Origin: a virus | Direction: 5' to 3' (one strand) | IMG/VR virus record: IMGVR_UViG_3300046787_000508 | Span: 62,001 to 126,000 of that record | Length of the DNA stretch: 64,000 nt | Shown: piece after piece, positions 17,901 to 27,658 of the stretch | How positions within the stretch are numbered: the stretch's first letter is position 1 | Layout of the letters: each line of letters starts with the position of its first letter | Program-made: the position numbers and the translations under genes | Notes under the pieces: generated by a model | What the model was told of the DNA's origin: nothing | What the model saw: the letters and a program-made list of their open reading frames with translations, nothing else | Database searches by the model: none

Positions 17901-20656
17901 GGAATAAAATGTGTTGCGCCCACTTCTTTAAAAAGTGTGGATAATCTAACTTCACCAACGGTCGAATTTGTACCTTCTTTAACCACTTCATTTGGTGTTA
18001 TTTTATCATCTAAATCAATAAATGGTAATGAGTTTAATAAGAGATACGCCGAACCGACATACTTTTCGTTTATACCACTCTTTGTAAAATCTTTATAGAG
18101 TTGTTTATGAAAGTACGGTGTGTTTAATATATGTTTTGACAGGGTATTACCTGAAATATCTCTAAAATCCATCGTTTGGGTAAAAAGGTTTTCTTGAAAC
18201 TCTTTTTTCGCCCACATTTTTCCGTTAACAGATGAAGTAACAAATGCCTCATTAGTGTCCACTTTTAACATGTTGTTCAATAACAACTCACTATCTTTAT
18301 ATTCTGTGATATTAAGATACGATAAGTAGGTAGATGAGTTAAACGGATATAATGATAATCTATATGGTTCGGGTTTGTAATTACTTAAATCATAAGATAG
18401 TTTATCGTATTCTCCATCAAAATTTAACGTTTTAGATGTTTGAACATATTTTTCAATAAAAAAATCCTGTGATAATAAATCCTTTATATAACTTACCGTC
18501 GGTAATTGGTCTTGATAATAAGGCCACCTATCGAATGCCGAGAATCCCTTCATGTAAGTTTTTAAACTCTCAACGTCCTTTATATTCGTTTTTAAAATGT
18601 CAATAATGTCATAATCACCTTCAATTTGTGATTTCAAATTTGAAAATTCAATATCCGCCAATTGTTGTATTGTTTGATTACTGAAAGAATTAAATGACGT
18701 AGTGTATTTTGCTCTTTCAAAAATTTCATATAGAACAGATGCAATTGATTTATCATAATACGGTACGTATGGTGATAAATAAGTTAATGTACTAATGTCC
18801 TTTTTACTTAATTTAGCAGTATCGGTTTCAAATGTAAAACTGATACTATCGGGATTACCCTCCTTATTTGCCAATGGGTCCGATTTTTTTGTTGACACTT
18901 GGTAGAAATTCTCAACGAAGTCTACTTCAGGCCAAAGATTTCTATCATTGGATTGTAACTTTCCAACCATATCTTTACTACCTGGGTATACTAAAACTGA
19001 ATTTTTACCCCCTGCGGTTTGTTTTTTCACTTCCGGCCAAGGATATATATCATCACCAATACTATCGGTCGATATATTTTTTAATAAATCTTTTCTAACA
19101 TTCGAAGCTTCAAACGCCTTGTAATGTACATCTCGTAATAATCGAATGTAAGCATCGGCGTTTGCAAGAATAACACCAACAATATTTCTTATTGTAGGTT
19201 CAAATCCAATTCCAAGAGTACCATCACTAACGATTGCATTCATTTTCTTTTCGATATTCAATTCAAGTTTGTTTCTTTGTTCAACAAAATCTCTTTGAAT
19301 GTCATAAAGGGTTTCTAATAAGTCATCAATATTAACCCCTACTTTATCTTTAGTTCTATAAAAGTTTTTTAAATTCTTTAATCTCCCAAATGATACAGGA
19401 TGAATATCAAAGTCTAACTTACGTAATAGTTTCTTATCTCTATTTTCACCGAAAGCCTCGTTTTGACTTAATTTATCTGAGTAATTTTTAATAATGGTTT
19501 CTAAAGTTCCTGATGTGGTTGAACCTGTGATAGTTGTTAGTTCAGTCTTTTTGTTGCCCGCTAATTCGTGCCATCTTTTAAAGTAGGTTGTACCATCAGG
19601 TTTTTGAGTTGGAATATCGTCCTCCTCATATACCGCCGATAGATGTTTCGATTTCCAACCGATAATTGCGTTTTCAAATGTCGTTATTGTATCTTCAAAA
19701 TTTTTAATACCTGCAAGTACTTTATGGTCAATAATTTTTGAGAATAATTCCTTTTCTAAAATACTGTTTAATCTACCGGCAATAACAATTACTTCCCTCA
19801 ATGTTCTTGGTGGGAAGTCTTTGGGTAATAATCCTTTATTTATATATTCTTGATAAACCGATTTTAATATACTATAACCTTTTGTTGATTTTGTAACTTT
19901 CTTATCTTGTAATTTGGTATTACCATTAATGTTTCCATCGGTTGTTGTTTCAGTTAAAAACATATATGGTGCATCTAAAATACCTTCCAACGGAATGTCC
20001 GAAAGATAAGCATGAGTTGACCCAATAAATGATGTTGTTACTTCAAAGTTACCATTGGATGAATTATATCTTGAATTAAACTTAACTAAGTGTAATCTGT
20101 ATCTTATCGCCTTACCGTAAAATCCTTTTACCGTTAGATAAAATATTGGCCATGGTAAATGAAAGAATGCTTGATATGGTGAATTTTCAGGTGATTCAAA
20201 TAATGTCTTCCCTCTTACATCAACAAAATTAATGGTAACCCTAGGTACCGCATTGGCACCTGTAATGTCAATTTTTATATTGTCTATACCGAAACCCTGA
20301 CCTGAAGTATCTGACATGATAAAATCATCGTCAATTTTTTTTGTTGCACTATTTTGTTTAATCTCAGTATATGTTTCGGTCCAAGTCGAATCAAAATCTT
20401 TTCCTTGGTTACTCATCATATTGAACGTACCCTTTGCAATTGAAGTAAGAGTGTTTCGTTCATTACCTGACACAAGTATTGAACGGGGAATTAAATCCGC
20501 CTCTAAGTTAACATACATAACCAAATTTTCAGGTTGTATGTCTCTTGGCGATATTTCTCCATTAGATACTACAGTGTTAGGGTCGATAAACATTAAGTTG
20601 TTTTGGTCAACCTTTACTAATATATCATTACTTTTTTTTAAATTATTGTTCCCCAT
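14906..20656 (-). CDS. Giant baseplate hub-region protein (1916 residues), gp27-like segment near C-terminus
   Basis: At 1916 residues this is the largest gene in the window. The N-terminal 250 residues look like a phage structural beta domain (IKIDITGANAVPRVTINFVD; YQAFFHLPWPIFYLTVKGFYG; LHLVKFNSRYNSSNGNFEV). The central thousand residues are mostly helical and unassigned. Near residue 1640 the series YTCDVTSLGNVMIQPTMYF, LKNIPLFRGSYWITEVSHNI and IETSFKGTRIP matches the hub fold shared by T4 gp27 and late-control protein D, where it surrounds the spike. A GTP-free, small C-terminal domain follows (NGYGIGMSKALLDKL). It overlaps the gp53-like gene by 14 nt. I infer a hub or wedge scaffold that fuses several T4 baseplate roles. 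Confidence 0.7.
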   Translation of the reverse strand: MGNNNLKKSNDILVKVDQNNLMFIDPNTVVSNGEISPRDIQPENLVMYVNLEADLIPRSILVSGNERNTLTSIAKGTFNMMSNQGKDFDSTWTETYTEIKQNSATKKIDDDFIMSDTSGQGFGIDNIKIDITGANAVPRVTINFVDVRGKTLFESPENSPYQAFFHLPWPIFYLTVKGFYGKAIRYRLHLVKFNSRYNSSNGNFEVTTSFIGSTHAYLSDIPLEGILDAPYMFLTETTTDGNINGNTKLQDKKVTKSTKGYSILKSVYQEYINKGLLPKDFPPRTLREVIVIAGRLNSILEKELFSKIIDHKVLAGIKNFEDTITTFENAIIGWKSKHLSAVYEEDDIPTQKPDGTTYFKRWHELAGNKKTELTTITGSTTSGTLETIIKNYSDKLSQNEAFGENRDKKLLRKLDFDIHPVSFGRLKNLKNFYRTKDKVGVNIDDLLETLYDIQRDFVEQRNKLELNIEKKMNAIVSDGTLGIGFEPTIRNIVGVILANADAYIRLLRDVHYKAFEASNVRKDLLKNISTDSIGDDIYPWPEVKKQTAGGKNSVLVYPGSKDMVGKLQSNDRNLWPEVDFVENFYQVSTKKSDPLANKEGNPDSISFTFETDTAKLSKKDISTLTYLSPYVPYYDKSIASVLYEIFERAKYTTSFNSFSNQTIQQLADIEFSNLKSQIEGDYDIIDILKTNIKDVESLKTYMKGFSAFDRWPYYQDQLPTVSYIKDLLSQDFFIEKYVQTSKTLNFDGEYDKLSYDLSNYKPEPYRLSLYPFNSSTYLSYLNITEYKDSELLLNNMLKVDTNEAFVTSSVNGKMWAKKEFQENLFTQTMDFRDISGNTLSKHILNTPYFHKQLYKDFTKSGINEKYVGSAYLLLNSLPFIDLDDKITPNEVVKEGTNSTVGEVRLSTLFKEVGATHFIPYHLILKWGSIYHRYKKFITEGVDIISGTTETINVPLFFDAMSGRTYTLNNGQTVTQSSNDFGICPFYQSVFHQIVNGYTYYNLITGATSFSAAINNNVILLEGQPITGGKRWTTFIDNSKFTKTDTRYTLLPSNGRRYLYNDSSDFEKQNNFRTLWGIDSLPMGEKPINYSGQTLPTYSQYHKTITNKYSISSNYKKIIDLIAVFKSDILDTFEDAFLDFASGKINEEIPYKPYNVKYSKFQDLLKEIVSVKKGVNNPTDINELIPLLITEQTNNLKYITNELLSNENLIKLTLGNPREINNYVLGGFTGIDNQTFSVNEFNASQLTDNLDNIKLFLGEDISGDYLNFFVNNNIELSEDNIKQFRSIIHIYAGYIQNLKNEYIRLNPTDVNYNSFVYPPKSAFINYLSVNLISGPVNPVTNVSTMNDRLSLFLTRFVSKIQKELEVKKGTQVLNIVNGYNDDPVKLELYNYFKSFNDKWIAGNSIGQRGLLEEFLFIDKANKDIGDKVFLDMERLVNLVDKKNDKINLYSALSLLIQDSGFDMRALPAYVNFYGTNFTNKKKITPTKKVAESLFGTFLEVDYQESSPKIILQYIGPTSKHLELSDINKKYKYKDDSFNVGDPNNNPILVANDAFLNTDYSKANKVVAFEVSFGDQNQSMFKSVQLDQSSIKNTSESFKIMERLGQQETGSSTAQIDIGLFDIYRQSSYTCDVTSLGNVMIQPTMYFYLKNIPLFRGSYWITEVSHNIRAGNIETSFKGTRIPIQSLPNPEDSFLASYRSLFDKLVKKAVTRVKSENLQLQNAKGTEKVIQNEEGTFTIDISSKTPIKGEELVNQTNYKEYGIPFNGKDGEKYVQLITLNKEEWLRANVVQMGGKNYPIADDINMSYVSKLNKSIDTPILLKWSDIKDNKQMYYSTKFNVGKATPDFVVDKFKKTEFLNPTANIRYTLDTNINVTNKKYEGPVNVGPSINGYGIGMSKALLDKLKLFDGDIVYFKMTE

Positions 20657-20969
20657 AATATAGTTTATACAGTTCTATGTTTTTTCTATAATCTTGTAAG
20701 GACGGAACAAGTGGAAATGGAATCCTCATAACAAAGTTATTAGGTATTTCAAATTCGATTCCACCCGCAGTTGGGTTGGCCTGTAAAATTAACCAACCAA
20801 ATAACGGTGTGTCATAATATTCTTGTGACATCTTATCCAATCTATCTTTATTTTTTTTAAATTGAACGTATTTGTCTGTTGACTTAATAGGTAATTCAAT
20901 TCCCGGTACAATTTTAAAATTACCGTCTTCCAAAAAATATTGGTATCTATCTATGTATTGACTATTCAT
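20643..20969 (-). CDS. 53: gp53-like / LysM-like baseplate protein
   Basis: A 108-residue protein in which YVQFKKNKDRLDKMSQEYYDTPLFGWLI, quoted here by its parts KDRLDKMSQEYYDTP and LFGWLILQANP, followed by FEIPNNFVMRIPFP, reproduces the pattern of T4 gp53 and small LysM-like tail proteins. The pattern is a helix, then YxxPxxxWxIxxxN, then a hydrophobic strand ending in IPxP. gp53 clamps neighbouring wedges in the T4 baseplate. The gene is locked between the two giant genes: its ATG overlaps the stop of the 1585-residue gene by 1 nt, and its own stop overlaps the start of the 1916-residue gene. This suggests the three products are made in fixed ratio. Confidence 0.7.
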   Translation of the reverse strand: MNSQYIDRYQYFLEDGNFKIVPGIELPIKSTDKYVQFKKNKDRLDKMSQEYYDTPLFGWLILQANPTAGGIEFEIPNNFVMRIPFPLVPSLQDYRKNIELYKLYYGEQ

Positions 20970-23900
20970 TATCTTACGTAATTTAATGTATCAGTTGATT
21001 TCACTTTTCCTGTGGTGTTCACTTTTACTAATTGTTCCTTTTGTGTATCATTAAATGTAAAGGTTTCATTTGTAATATTAAATGAAACTTTATTACTATC
21101 CTTCTGAATTGGGTATTTTTTTACTTTTAAATCCTTTTCTTTTGGTGTAACCATAAATTTATTAAGTCTTTTTTCAATATCAGCTAAAATCCTTTTTGTA
21201 AAAATGGTTTCATCTTTCGTGTATAATCCCTTTATTTCCTGTATTGAATCTTTCAATAGAATTGATAGGAAATTCGTCATATCTTCGGTTGTCATTGTGG
21301 ACGTACTTTCAAAAATATATGAATCATCTAAATCTTCATAAAATTTACTTTGTTTATCACGTATGAATTTTATGTTGTTGTCATATTTTGAATAGAGTTT
21401 ATCATAGGTAAAACCAGATAATTCAGCACCAATGTATTGGTCCTTATCTACTTTACCGTCATGACCCGTTTCAACTAAGAAATTTACCTTATCTAAAGTT
21501 AAAATTAAATCGTTTCTACTTTTTTCAATGTCAACAATCGATTTATTACTTGAGAACGTGTCAATCATTTCACTAACTTTTTTAATAATGAATGGTTTTA
21601 AAATCTCTTCCGATTTCTTAACAACAGGTTCCGTCATATCTCTATCAAACTTAAACATTTCGGTCATACTTTCACTTTCAATTTTACTAATAAAAATTTG
21701 TTTGAAGTCATTAGCCATTACCGATAGTTCTTTATTTTTTACATAATCACCGAATAACTGAATTGTTTCAGTACCCGCACCTGTTTGTACCGTATAGTTT
21801 CTTATTGTTCTATATGTTGGTGATAGGAACATCGATGATAACGTATCCCCATATTGTTTAACAATGTTATTATACCCCGTAATATACGTTTTAGTATAAT
21901 TCTCGGTATCCTTAAACACTTGTTTTACTAAATCTGTGTAATCTAAAGTTTTATCATTTAAAGTTCCAATGTATTTCCCTTCAGTTACTTTATTGGTTTG
22001 TGTTAATGCATCAACCGCGTTTGGTTTTACTTCTGAAGGTTTAGATAAATTTAAAGTTTGTAAAAACTCTTTTGTAAATTTACTTCTATCTTCAGTTGCC
22101 GTTGCTCTTGGGTCATACACTTCACTATTTGCAAAGAAATTGGAAGATAACGCGTTCTGTAATCTCTCCACAGGTTTTTCCATACCTTGTCCACCAATAA
22201 AACTAATACTCAATGTAGCGGTCGCAATCATTGGTTGAACTCCGATACCTTCAGGATTTAAATCCCATGTACCTTCGTCAAATGAGAAGTTCACGTCACG
22301 GATAATAATTTTTGAGTGGTAGAAATCACCAACTCTCAATACACAAATAGGTGGAGGACCAAATGTAGTGTTTCTCGCATTTATATCACTCTCATCTGAT
22401 ATTCCTTTAATGGGTATAGTGTCTCCGGGTCTAATACATTGTTGTAAAAATGTTAGACGTGAGTTTAAACCCTCAGGTGTTGTTGAGTGGAAACCAGGGT
22501 GAAAGTATCTTAACTTTTCTTTTAACGAGTTAAATTGAACCGGTGAATCTTCCTCTAAAATTTTAAAGTAATGACATTCAGAAAGAACTTTCATTACAAT
22601 ATTTTTAAGTGGGTCAATACTTGGTTTTCTATCTTTCGCTTTTGGTTTTTCCTCGTATGGTACCAATCTTGTTTTAGGAACCTCAGTTATAGATGGTGGT
22701 GGTGTCGTTGCCGGTACATCCGGTGGTTTAACCGAATAGTTAACCTCAAATGTTGTTTCTCTACACCAAAATGTTATCGGTGCAGTTCTTTTAAGGTCAT
22801 TTGACGTTGTTACCAATTTATTATCACTACAATCGACATTTTTATGACTACCGATTGAACCGTTTGTTAATTGTTCACCAATATTTGAAACATATTCAAT
22901 TGTAAATTTACCTTCATTGTCAGTATATCCGAAATCTTTTAAAGATATTTCAATTGCACTTTCTTTAGCTGACTTATCTTTAGTTGTTACAACGTTTTTC
23001 CATTTAACTTTATCTAAAGCGGTTGTTGTTCCGTCTTTAGATATTTTTGTAATTAAATCGGTAATAATACTATAACTTCTTCTGTATGCTAATTTTAAAT
23101 TATAATTGTCGTCAGCAACCGCAGATGTGGTTGATGATAGTTTAATTTTAATATCTTTAACTGTTTTATCTGTTAATCCCTTTTTAAGTTCCTCATACTT
23201 TTCATTTACTTTAGGGTATGTCGTACTTAACTCATTAAATGCATCATCTATCTGTTTTTCAACTTCAGTTTTTAATGCCGGTACTTCAGATATGTTTGGT
23301 TTTGTTGGCGATTCTTTTCCAAATAAAATTTTATAATCTTTTTTAGATTTTGGTCCCCACGTACCGTTAACCAATAAGTTATCTAAACCTTGGTTTAATT
23401 CTTTTTTATATTCACCTTCCTTTAACAACATGTAATGGTCAAACTCTTTTTGGTATGTTGTGTCAGAATATAAATCACCTTTAGAACTACCTTTTGTTGG
23501 GTAATCGTTAGGGAAATATAACGTCGCTGAAAAACTCTTAGGGTCTGTTTTATTTGGGTCGGTATTTGGTACCGCACCTCCATTATCAGGTGTTCCAGGA
23601 TTTTCAATTGGGTCTGTTACACTTGTAAATTGTGTAATTGTTTGTGGGTCGTTATTTCCATTTAAAAATGCCTGTATTGTAGTAATATCTGTTTGACTTA
23701 AAGTTACATACTTTCGAATCAAATCGTAAAAATCTACGTCTTGACATCCCGCAAAAAACGCATTAATGTAATTTTCAGACTCCTCATCTGACATCCCTTT
23801 AAAGTGTTCTCTTACCAATAAGTTTAATACACTTGGGTGGTCAACAACAATCTTAAAACTAATTTGTCCCGTTCTTTCAGTATTTTGATACGTGTAAACA

Positions 23901-25726
23901 GGTTCAGGTCGACCTAAGAAAGTGTTAGTTTCCCACTTAGCACTGTTGTTCTCACTAATTTTTAAATCATAAGGTGGGAACCACATAACACGACCTCCGT
24001 TTGGGCCTCTTTCACAATATGGTAAATCGTTATAACTAAATCCAGGTAAGTTAGATGTTTTCCAAGCTAAGTTTTCAATAGAAAACATGTATTTTTTTGC
24101 ATAAAATCCGTCACCTTTACCTTTAACGATATTTGATTCGGGTCCAAAGTCTTTGTTTCCATTAGACATTGGCGCGATATTCAAGTTCCACGGTTTGGTT
24201 AAAACGCTACTACCGTACTTTCTAATAAGTCCAGTTCTTTTCATGGTGTCAGAATTGTTCATATAAGACCTATCCTTGGTCCAAACTCTACAATACTCAA
24301 TTCCACCTTCCTCTTTAGTAAACTTGTCAACATACTTAACTGCAGACCCTCTGGACATCATTGTATCACCTTCCTTAAAGATTCTACTTGTTTGGTCGAT
24401 AACATTCGCAACGTGTGAACGTGCTGCAGCTCCATTCGTTGGCATTGAATCAAGAATATCCTGAGTCGTGTCTAATATTGACCCATTTCTAAAGTTATAG
24501 TTAGTTGATAAACTTTCCGAAAATTGTGATTTCTCACTTGGGAACTCTTTGTTACCGACTCCTAATTTATTTTTTGATGAACGACTAATCCACGTTAATT
24601 TACCTCCAATTCCTCCACCTTCAGAAATATTTCGTTTTCTTCCAAATAAATCCGCCTGTATTGGGTCGAACATAACACTAAGATAGTAATTGCTTCTAAC
24701 TGGTCTATCATTAAAGTCATTCATTGCATATTTTACATCATCACTTCTATCGTCACCAATATATGCATATTTTGTTGGTGCCTCGACACCTAAAACGTTT
24801 TTAACACCTTGAGCTAAATTATCAATAAAATTAAATAATTTAGATGAATTTTGAGACCTTGCTGTTGTCGTGTAGTTTGGTCCGTATTTTGAATATGATA
24901 AATTATCAAATAACGCAATTTTTTGTCCCGAACCAAGATATTCAATCATTAAATCTGAAGGTTTCCTTGAAACTTTTGGCCTTCTATCAATACCAATTAA
25001 AGAACCCAATGCTCCCGTTACGTCTTGGTATATTTTACCTAACTCAGTTTTTGCCTCAGGTCTATAGTTTACCGGATTTCTTGGGTTAGATAAGTAATCG
25101 CCAGGTATTTCCGACCATGGAAATTCAACACCCACGACTGTTTGTACAAAATCAATTGCTTTACCCGGTAAAGTTTTTGCTACGGTTATTTTCGTATTAC
25201 CTTCAACAAGTGGTTCTCTACCTGTAATAATATTAATCGCTGTAGTTGTGTTTCCTTGTAATGCGTCTATTAATCTTACTCGACCAACAGTTGCTGCGTA
25301 TAAGTTTTGTTGTATTCTCGCTAATAATGGACCTTGTGGGTCTGTTTTAATATATGATGACGCAAATTTGAACAATTCAGATTCATTATCATAATTTGAT
25401 GTGGTTAATATACCAATTAAATTATGGTCTTGGTCTCTTTCAAAATATGGGTATAAATTTAAGTTTGCTCTTCTTGGTAATGTGTTGATACCATCTCTAA
25501 CCGAATATTGTAATGGTTTAAAAATGTTACCATTTTGTGTGTTAACCAAATATTGTGGTAAATTATTCTCTACAGTTCCAGGGTCAACGTTTGACATGTT
25601 ACTTAAAGATTGAACAGCATAATTTGAAGAACTACTAGTCTGAGGACCATTAGGAGATTGAAGAGTCTTACCCAAAATGTAATCTCTAAAGTTTTTTGTA
25701 GTATCGAAATCTAAGTAACTTGGCAT
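20969..25726 (-). CDS. Giant baseplate protein (1585 residues) with an inserted OmpA-like domain
   Basis: The protein begins with an unassigned region. Between about residues 540 and 690 it shows a structural segment seen in baseplate proteins of large T4-like phages (NGGRVMWFPPYDLKISE, FLGRPEPVYTYQNTER, then a beta domain ending in VDHPSVLNLLVREHFKG). A second part of the same kind follows near residue 1120-1200 (PPPICVLRVGDFYHSKIII and NPEGIGVQPMIATATLSI). Between them, residues about 735-1000 look like an OmpA C-terminal domain: SATLYFPNDYP, then DNYNLKLAYRRSYSI, which lines up with DxYNxxLxxRRA of OmpA, then a closing strand near ITFWCRETTFEVNY. OmpA domains bind peptidoglycan. A box CTATTTATC lies 15 nt before the ATG. 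The baseplate role is likely; the OmpA call is tentative. Confidence 0.7.
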   Translation of the reverse strand: MPSYLDFDTTKNFRDYILGKTLQSPNGPQTSSSSNYAVQSLSNMSNVDPGTVENNLPQYLVNTQNGNIFKPLQYSVRDGINTLPRRANLNLYPYFERDQDHNLIGILTTSNYDNESELFKFASSYIKTDPQGPLLARIQQNLYAATVGRVRLIDALQGNTTTAINIITGREPLVEGNTKITVAKTLPGKAIDFVQTVVGVEFPWSEIPGDYLSNPRNPVNYRPEAKTELGKIYQDVTGALGSLIGIDRRPKVSRKPSDLMIEYLGSGQKIALFDNLSYSKYGPNYTTTARSQNSSKLFNFIDNLAQGVKNVLGVEAPTKYAYIGDDRSDDVKYAMNDFNDRPVRSNYYLSVMFDPIQADLFGRKRNISEGGGIGGKLTWISRSSKNKLGVGNKEFPSEKSQFSESLSTNYNFRNGSILDTTQDILDSMPTNGAAARSHVANVIDQTSRIFKEGDTMMSRGSAVKYVDKFTKEEGGIEYCRVWTKDRSYMNNSDTMKRTGLIRKYGSSVLTKPWNLNIAPMSNGNKDFGPESNIVKGKGDGFYAKKYMFSIENLAWKTSNLPGFSYNDLPYCERGPNGGRVMWFPPYDLKISENNSAKWETNTFLGRPEPVYTYQNTERTGQISFKIVVDHPSVLNLLVREHFKGMSDEESENYINAFFAGCQDVDFYDLIRKYVTLSQTDITTIQAFLNGNNDPQTITQFTSVTDPIENPGTPDNGGAVPNTDPNKTDPKSFSATLYFPNDYPTKGSSKGDLYSDTTYQKEFDHYMLLKEGEYKKELNQGLDNLLVNGTWGPKSKKDYKILFGKESPTKPNISEVPALKTEVEKQIDDAFNELSTTYPKVNEKYEELKKGLTDKTVKDIKIKLSSTTSAVADDNYNLKLAYRRSYSIITDLITKISKDGTTTALDKVKWKNVVTTKDKSAKESAIEISLKDFGYTDNEGKFTIEYVSNIGEQLTNGSIGSHKNVDCSDNKLVTTSNDLKRTAPITFWCRETTFEVNYSVKPPDVPATTPPPSITEVPKTRLVPYEEKPKAKDRKPSIDPLKNIVMKVLSECHYFKILEEDSPVQFNSLKEKLRYFHPGFHSTTPEGLNSRLTFLQQCIRPGDTIPIKGISDESDINARNTTFGPPPICVLRVGDFYHSKIIIRDVNFSFDEGTWDLNPEGIGVQPMIATATLSISFIGGQGMEKPVERLQNALSSNFFANSEVYDPRATATEDRSKFTKEFLQTLNLSKPSEVKPNAVDALTQTNKVTEGKYIGTLNDKTLDYTDLVKQVFKDTENYTKTYITGYNNIVKQYGDTLSSMFLSPTYRTIRNYTVQTGAGTETIQLFGDYVKNKELSVMANDFKQIFISKIESESMTEMFKFDRDMTEPVVKKSEEILKPFIIKKVSEMIDTFSSNKSIVDIEKSRNDLILTLDKVNFLVETGHDGKVDKDQYIGAELSGFTYDKLYSKYDNNIKFIRDKQSKFYEDLDDSYIFESTSTMTTEDMTNFLSILLKDSIQEIKGLYTKDETIFTKRILADIEKRLNKFMVTPKEKDLKVKKYPIQKDSNKVSFNITNETFTFNDTQKEQLVKVNTTGKVKSTDTLNYVR

Positions 25727-25741
25727 CTTATTCTTTTATAT

Positions 25742-25750
25742 GATAAATAG
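25742..25750 (-). promoter_or_regulatory. Late-type box CTATTTATC before the giant baseplate operon
   Basis: The minus strand reads CTATTTATC, 15 nt before the ATG at 25726, in the 41-base gap after the tape measure gene. It could start the transcript for the two giant genes and gp53. Confidence 0.5.
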
Positions 25751-25767
25751 GTGTTTATGAAAAATTA

Positions 25768-27654
25768 CTAATTGGCATTAAGGTATGAACCCTTAATTTG
25801 ACCTTGGAAGTACGCATCGTTGAACATTTCTCTCATAATACCATCGGTTAATGTGTTATTTGATGTTATTTTTAATTCCACTTCTTTTTTCTCAATTGGT
25901 TTTTCAGTAACTTTTTGTGTTTTATCTTCGGTTTTCTTAATTTCCTCTTTAGTGTTAATTGGGGTTGTTTTACCTGTAACAGTACCTTTTTGATTTGATT
26001 CTTTTGTACTTGAAAATACATCTGTCGCTATCGTTCTAATAACATTGGCGGTGTCCTCAGTCCCCTTAGCTACTTTGTTAGCAATTTCTTTTGATTCGAT
26101 TGCCATTTTCATTGGGTCAAATCCCAATTGTTTTACTAAACTATCACCTAATTTACCTGCCTCAACTCTTGCCTTGGCGGCGATAAATGATACATCACGA
26201 TTAATGTTCTCAATTGCACTAACTTGTTTTGTTGCAATTTCCTCTGCTGACATTTTCTTAAACGCCTCTCTTTGGTTTAATAGAATATTTTTTTGATTGT
26301 CACTCATGGATTCTAATGCCACGGTACTACCTCCCAATTGGTCTTGTAAACTTTTTGGTACTTCAATTACCATTTTACCGTCTTTCATTTGAGCCATGTT
26401 AGTAAGGAATTCTCTATCATCATCCTCCATCACTAACCCTGTTGACATTAATTCACTAGCCGCAGACATTCTTTGAGCCGAATTAACCGCTAAATCAGAT
26501 AATTGTTTAAAATCTTGTCCGGTAGCACTTGCAATTGCTCTTACTTGTCTTAAATTTGCTCCTGTTACTTCAAATCGACCTGTTTGTTGGTTGAACGTTG
26601 CTAAACCTTTAACCGTTCCGGCTAATGCATCTTGTAAACCATTCATATCGTTGGTTGTCATATACATTAATTTAAGAGGGTCGTTCATTGCACCAAATGC
26701 TCCTCCAACTGCCGATAATTGTGCCGCCAATTCCATTGCCCCTTCGGGTTCAAATGCTTTATCGGCTAAAGCGGTGACCATCGAGAAGTCCATTTTTAAT
26801 GATTGTGCCTTCTGAGCCATTTTGGTTAAACCTTCAATTCCATTTTTGAAACCATATTGATTTAACAATCCTATATTTTGACCAACCTTACTGATTGTTT
26901 CTTTTGAATTTAAACCTAACTCTAGTGAACTTTTACTTGCATCTTGGATATAGTCCATTGTATCTTTAACGCCCATGGAAACTCTTTGAAAATCGTTTGC
27001 CATTTGTGCGGCACCTGACATTCCCCCCTCAACAAACTTACTTGATAGTTCCATATCACGAATAGTATCGGCATTGACTAATCTAAATCTACCTGAATCG
27101 GCAACTAAACTTGTCATTGTTTGTGATAACTCAGAAAAAGATATTCCTAATCTTTGAGCGTCAGGATATGCTTCGGTAATTTCTTCTCTAAATGCTTTAG
27201 ATAATTCTCCGGTCATCATTGTTCCCGAATTAATATCTTGTAATAAAGCGTTTTGTTGTTTGTAGTTGTCAACTAATGCGGTACCGGCTTGTGAAACCGC
27301 ATCTTTTGCTATGTCACCTAACGATTTTAATTTATTATTCGCATCGAATAACATATTAATCGCAGTTTCAATTGTTGCATTCTCACTTGTTGAACCGTAA
27401 TCTTTTCCTGATTGACTTTTTAACCCCTCTCTTACCGCTTGTAAAATACCCTTTGGTGCACTTGACGTTGGTCCACTTGTTGTGGTTGTTGGGTTAGATG
27501 ATGTACTTGGAGCAACACTATTATCGGTTGTTCTATAAAAGTTATACGCAGCCGACATATCCGATACACTTGCGTTCGGATTTGTCTTTTTATATTCGTT
27601 AAAAAATTCGGTTTGCCTTCCCGATTTGGCGAGTTGGGATAATTTATCGTTCAT
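25768..27654 (-). CDS. Tape measure protein
   Basis: A 628-residue, strongly helical protein in the position of the tail length ruler: after sheath, tube and chaperones and before the baseplate genes. The N-terminus is a short helical region with a Ser/Thr/Pro linker (residues about 48-70). Then come long amphipathic helices (LFDANNKLKSLGDIAKDAVSQ, given here as LFDANNKLKSLGDIAKDA) and repeats of the tail-ruler type (MAQKAQSLKMDFSMVTALAD, ELAAQLSAVGGAFGAMNDP, ASATGQDFKQLSDLA). A Lys/Glu/Thr-rich C-terminal part follows. Length is close to that of T4 gp29 (590 residues), so the tail is probably of similar length, near 100 nm. No lysozyme or peptidase domain is visible. A CTATTTATA box sits 4 nt before the ATG. 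Confidence 0.8.
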   Translation of the reverse strand: MNDKLSQLAKSGRQTEFFNEYKKTNPNASVSDMSAAYNFYRTTDNSVAPSTSSNPTTTTSGPTSSAPKGILQAVREGLKSQSGKDYGSTSENATIETAINMLFDANNKLKSLGDIAKDAVSQAGTALVDNYKQQNALLQDINSGTMMTGELSKAFREEITEAYPDAQRLGISFSELSQTMTSLVADSGRFRLVNADTIRDMELSSKFVEGGMSGAAQMANDFQRVSMGVKDTMDYIQDASKSSLELGLNSKETISKVGQNIGLLNQYGFKNGIEGLTKMAQKAQSLKMDFSMVTALADKAFEPEGAMELAAQLSAVGGAFGAMNDPLKLMYMTTNDMNGLQDALAGTVKGLATFNQQTGRFEVTGANLRQVRAIASATGQDFKQLSDLAVNSAQRMSAASELMSTGLVMEDDDREFLTNMAQMKDGKMVIEVPKSLQDQLGGSTVALESMSDNQKNILLNQREAFKKMSAEEIATKQVSAIENINRDVSFIAAKARVEAGKLGDSLVKQLGFDPMKMAIESKEIANKVAKGTEDTANVIRTIATDVFSSTKESNQKGTVTGKTTPINTKEEIKKTEDKTQKVTEKPIEKKEVELKITSNNTLTDGIMREMFNDAYFQGQIKGSYLNAN

Positions 27655-27658
27655 ACCT

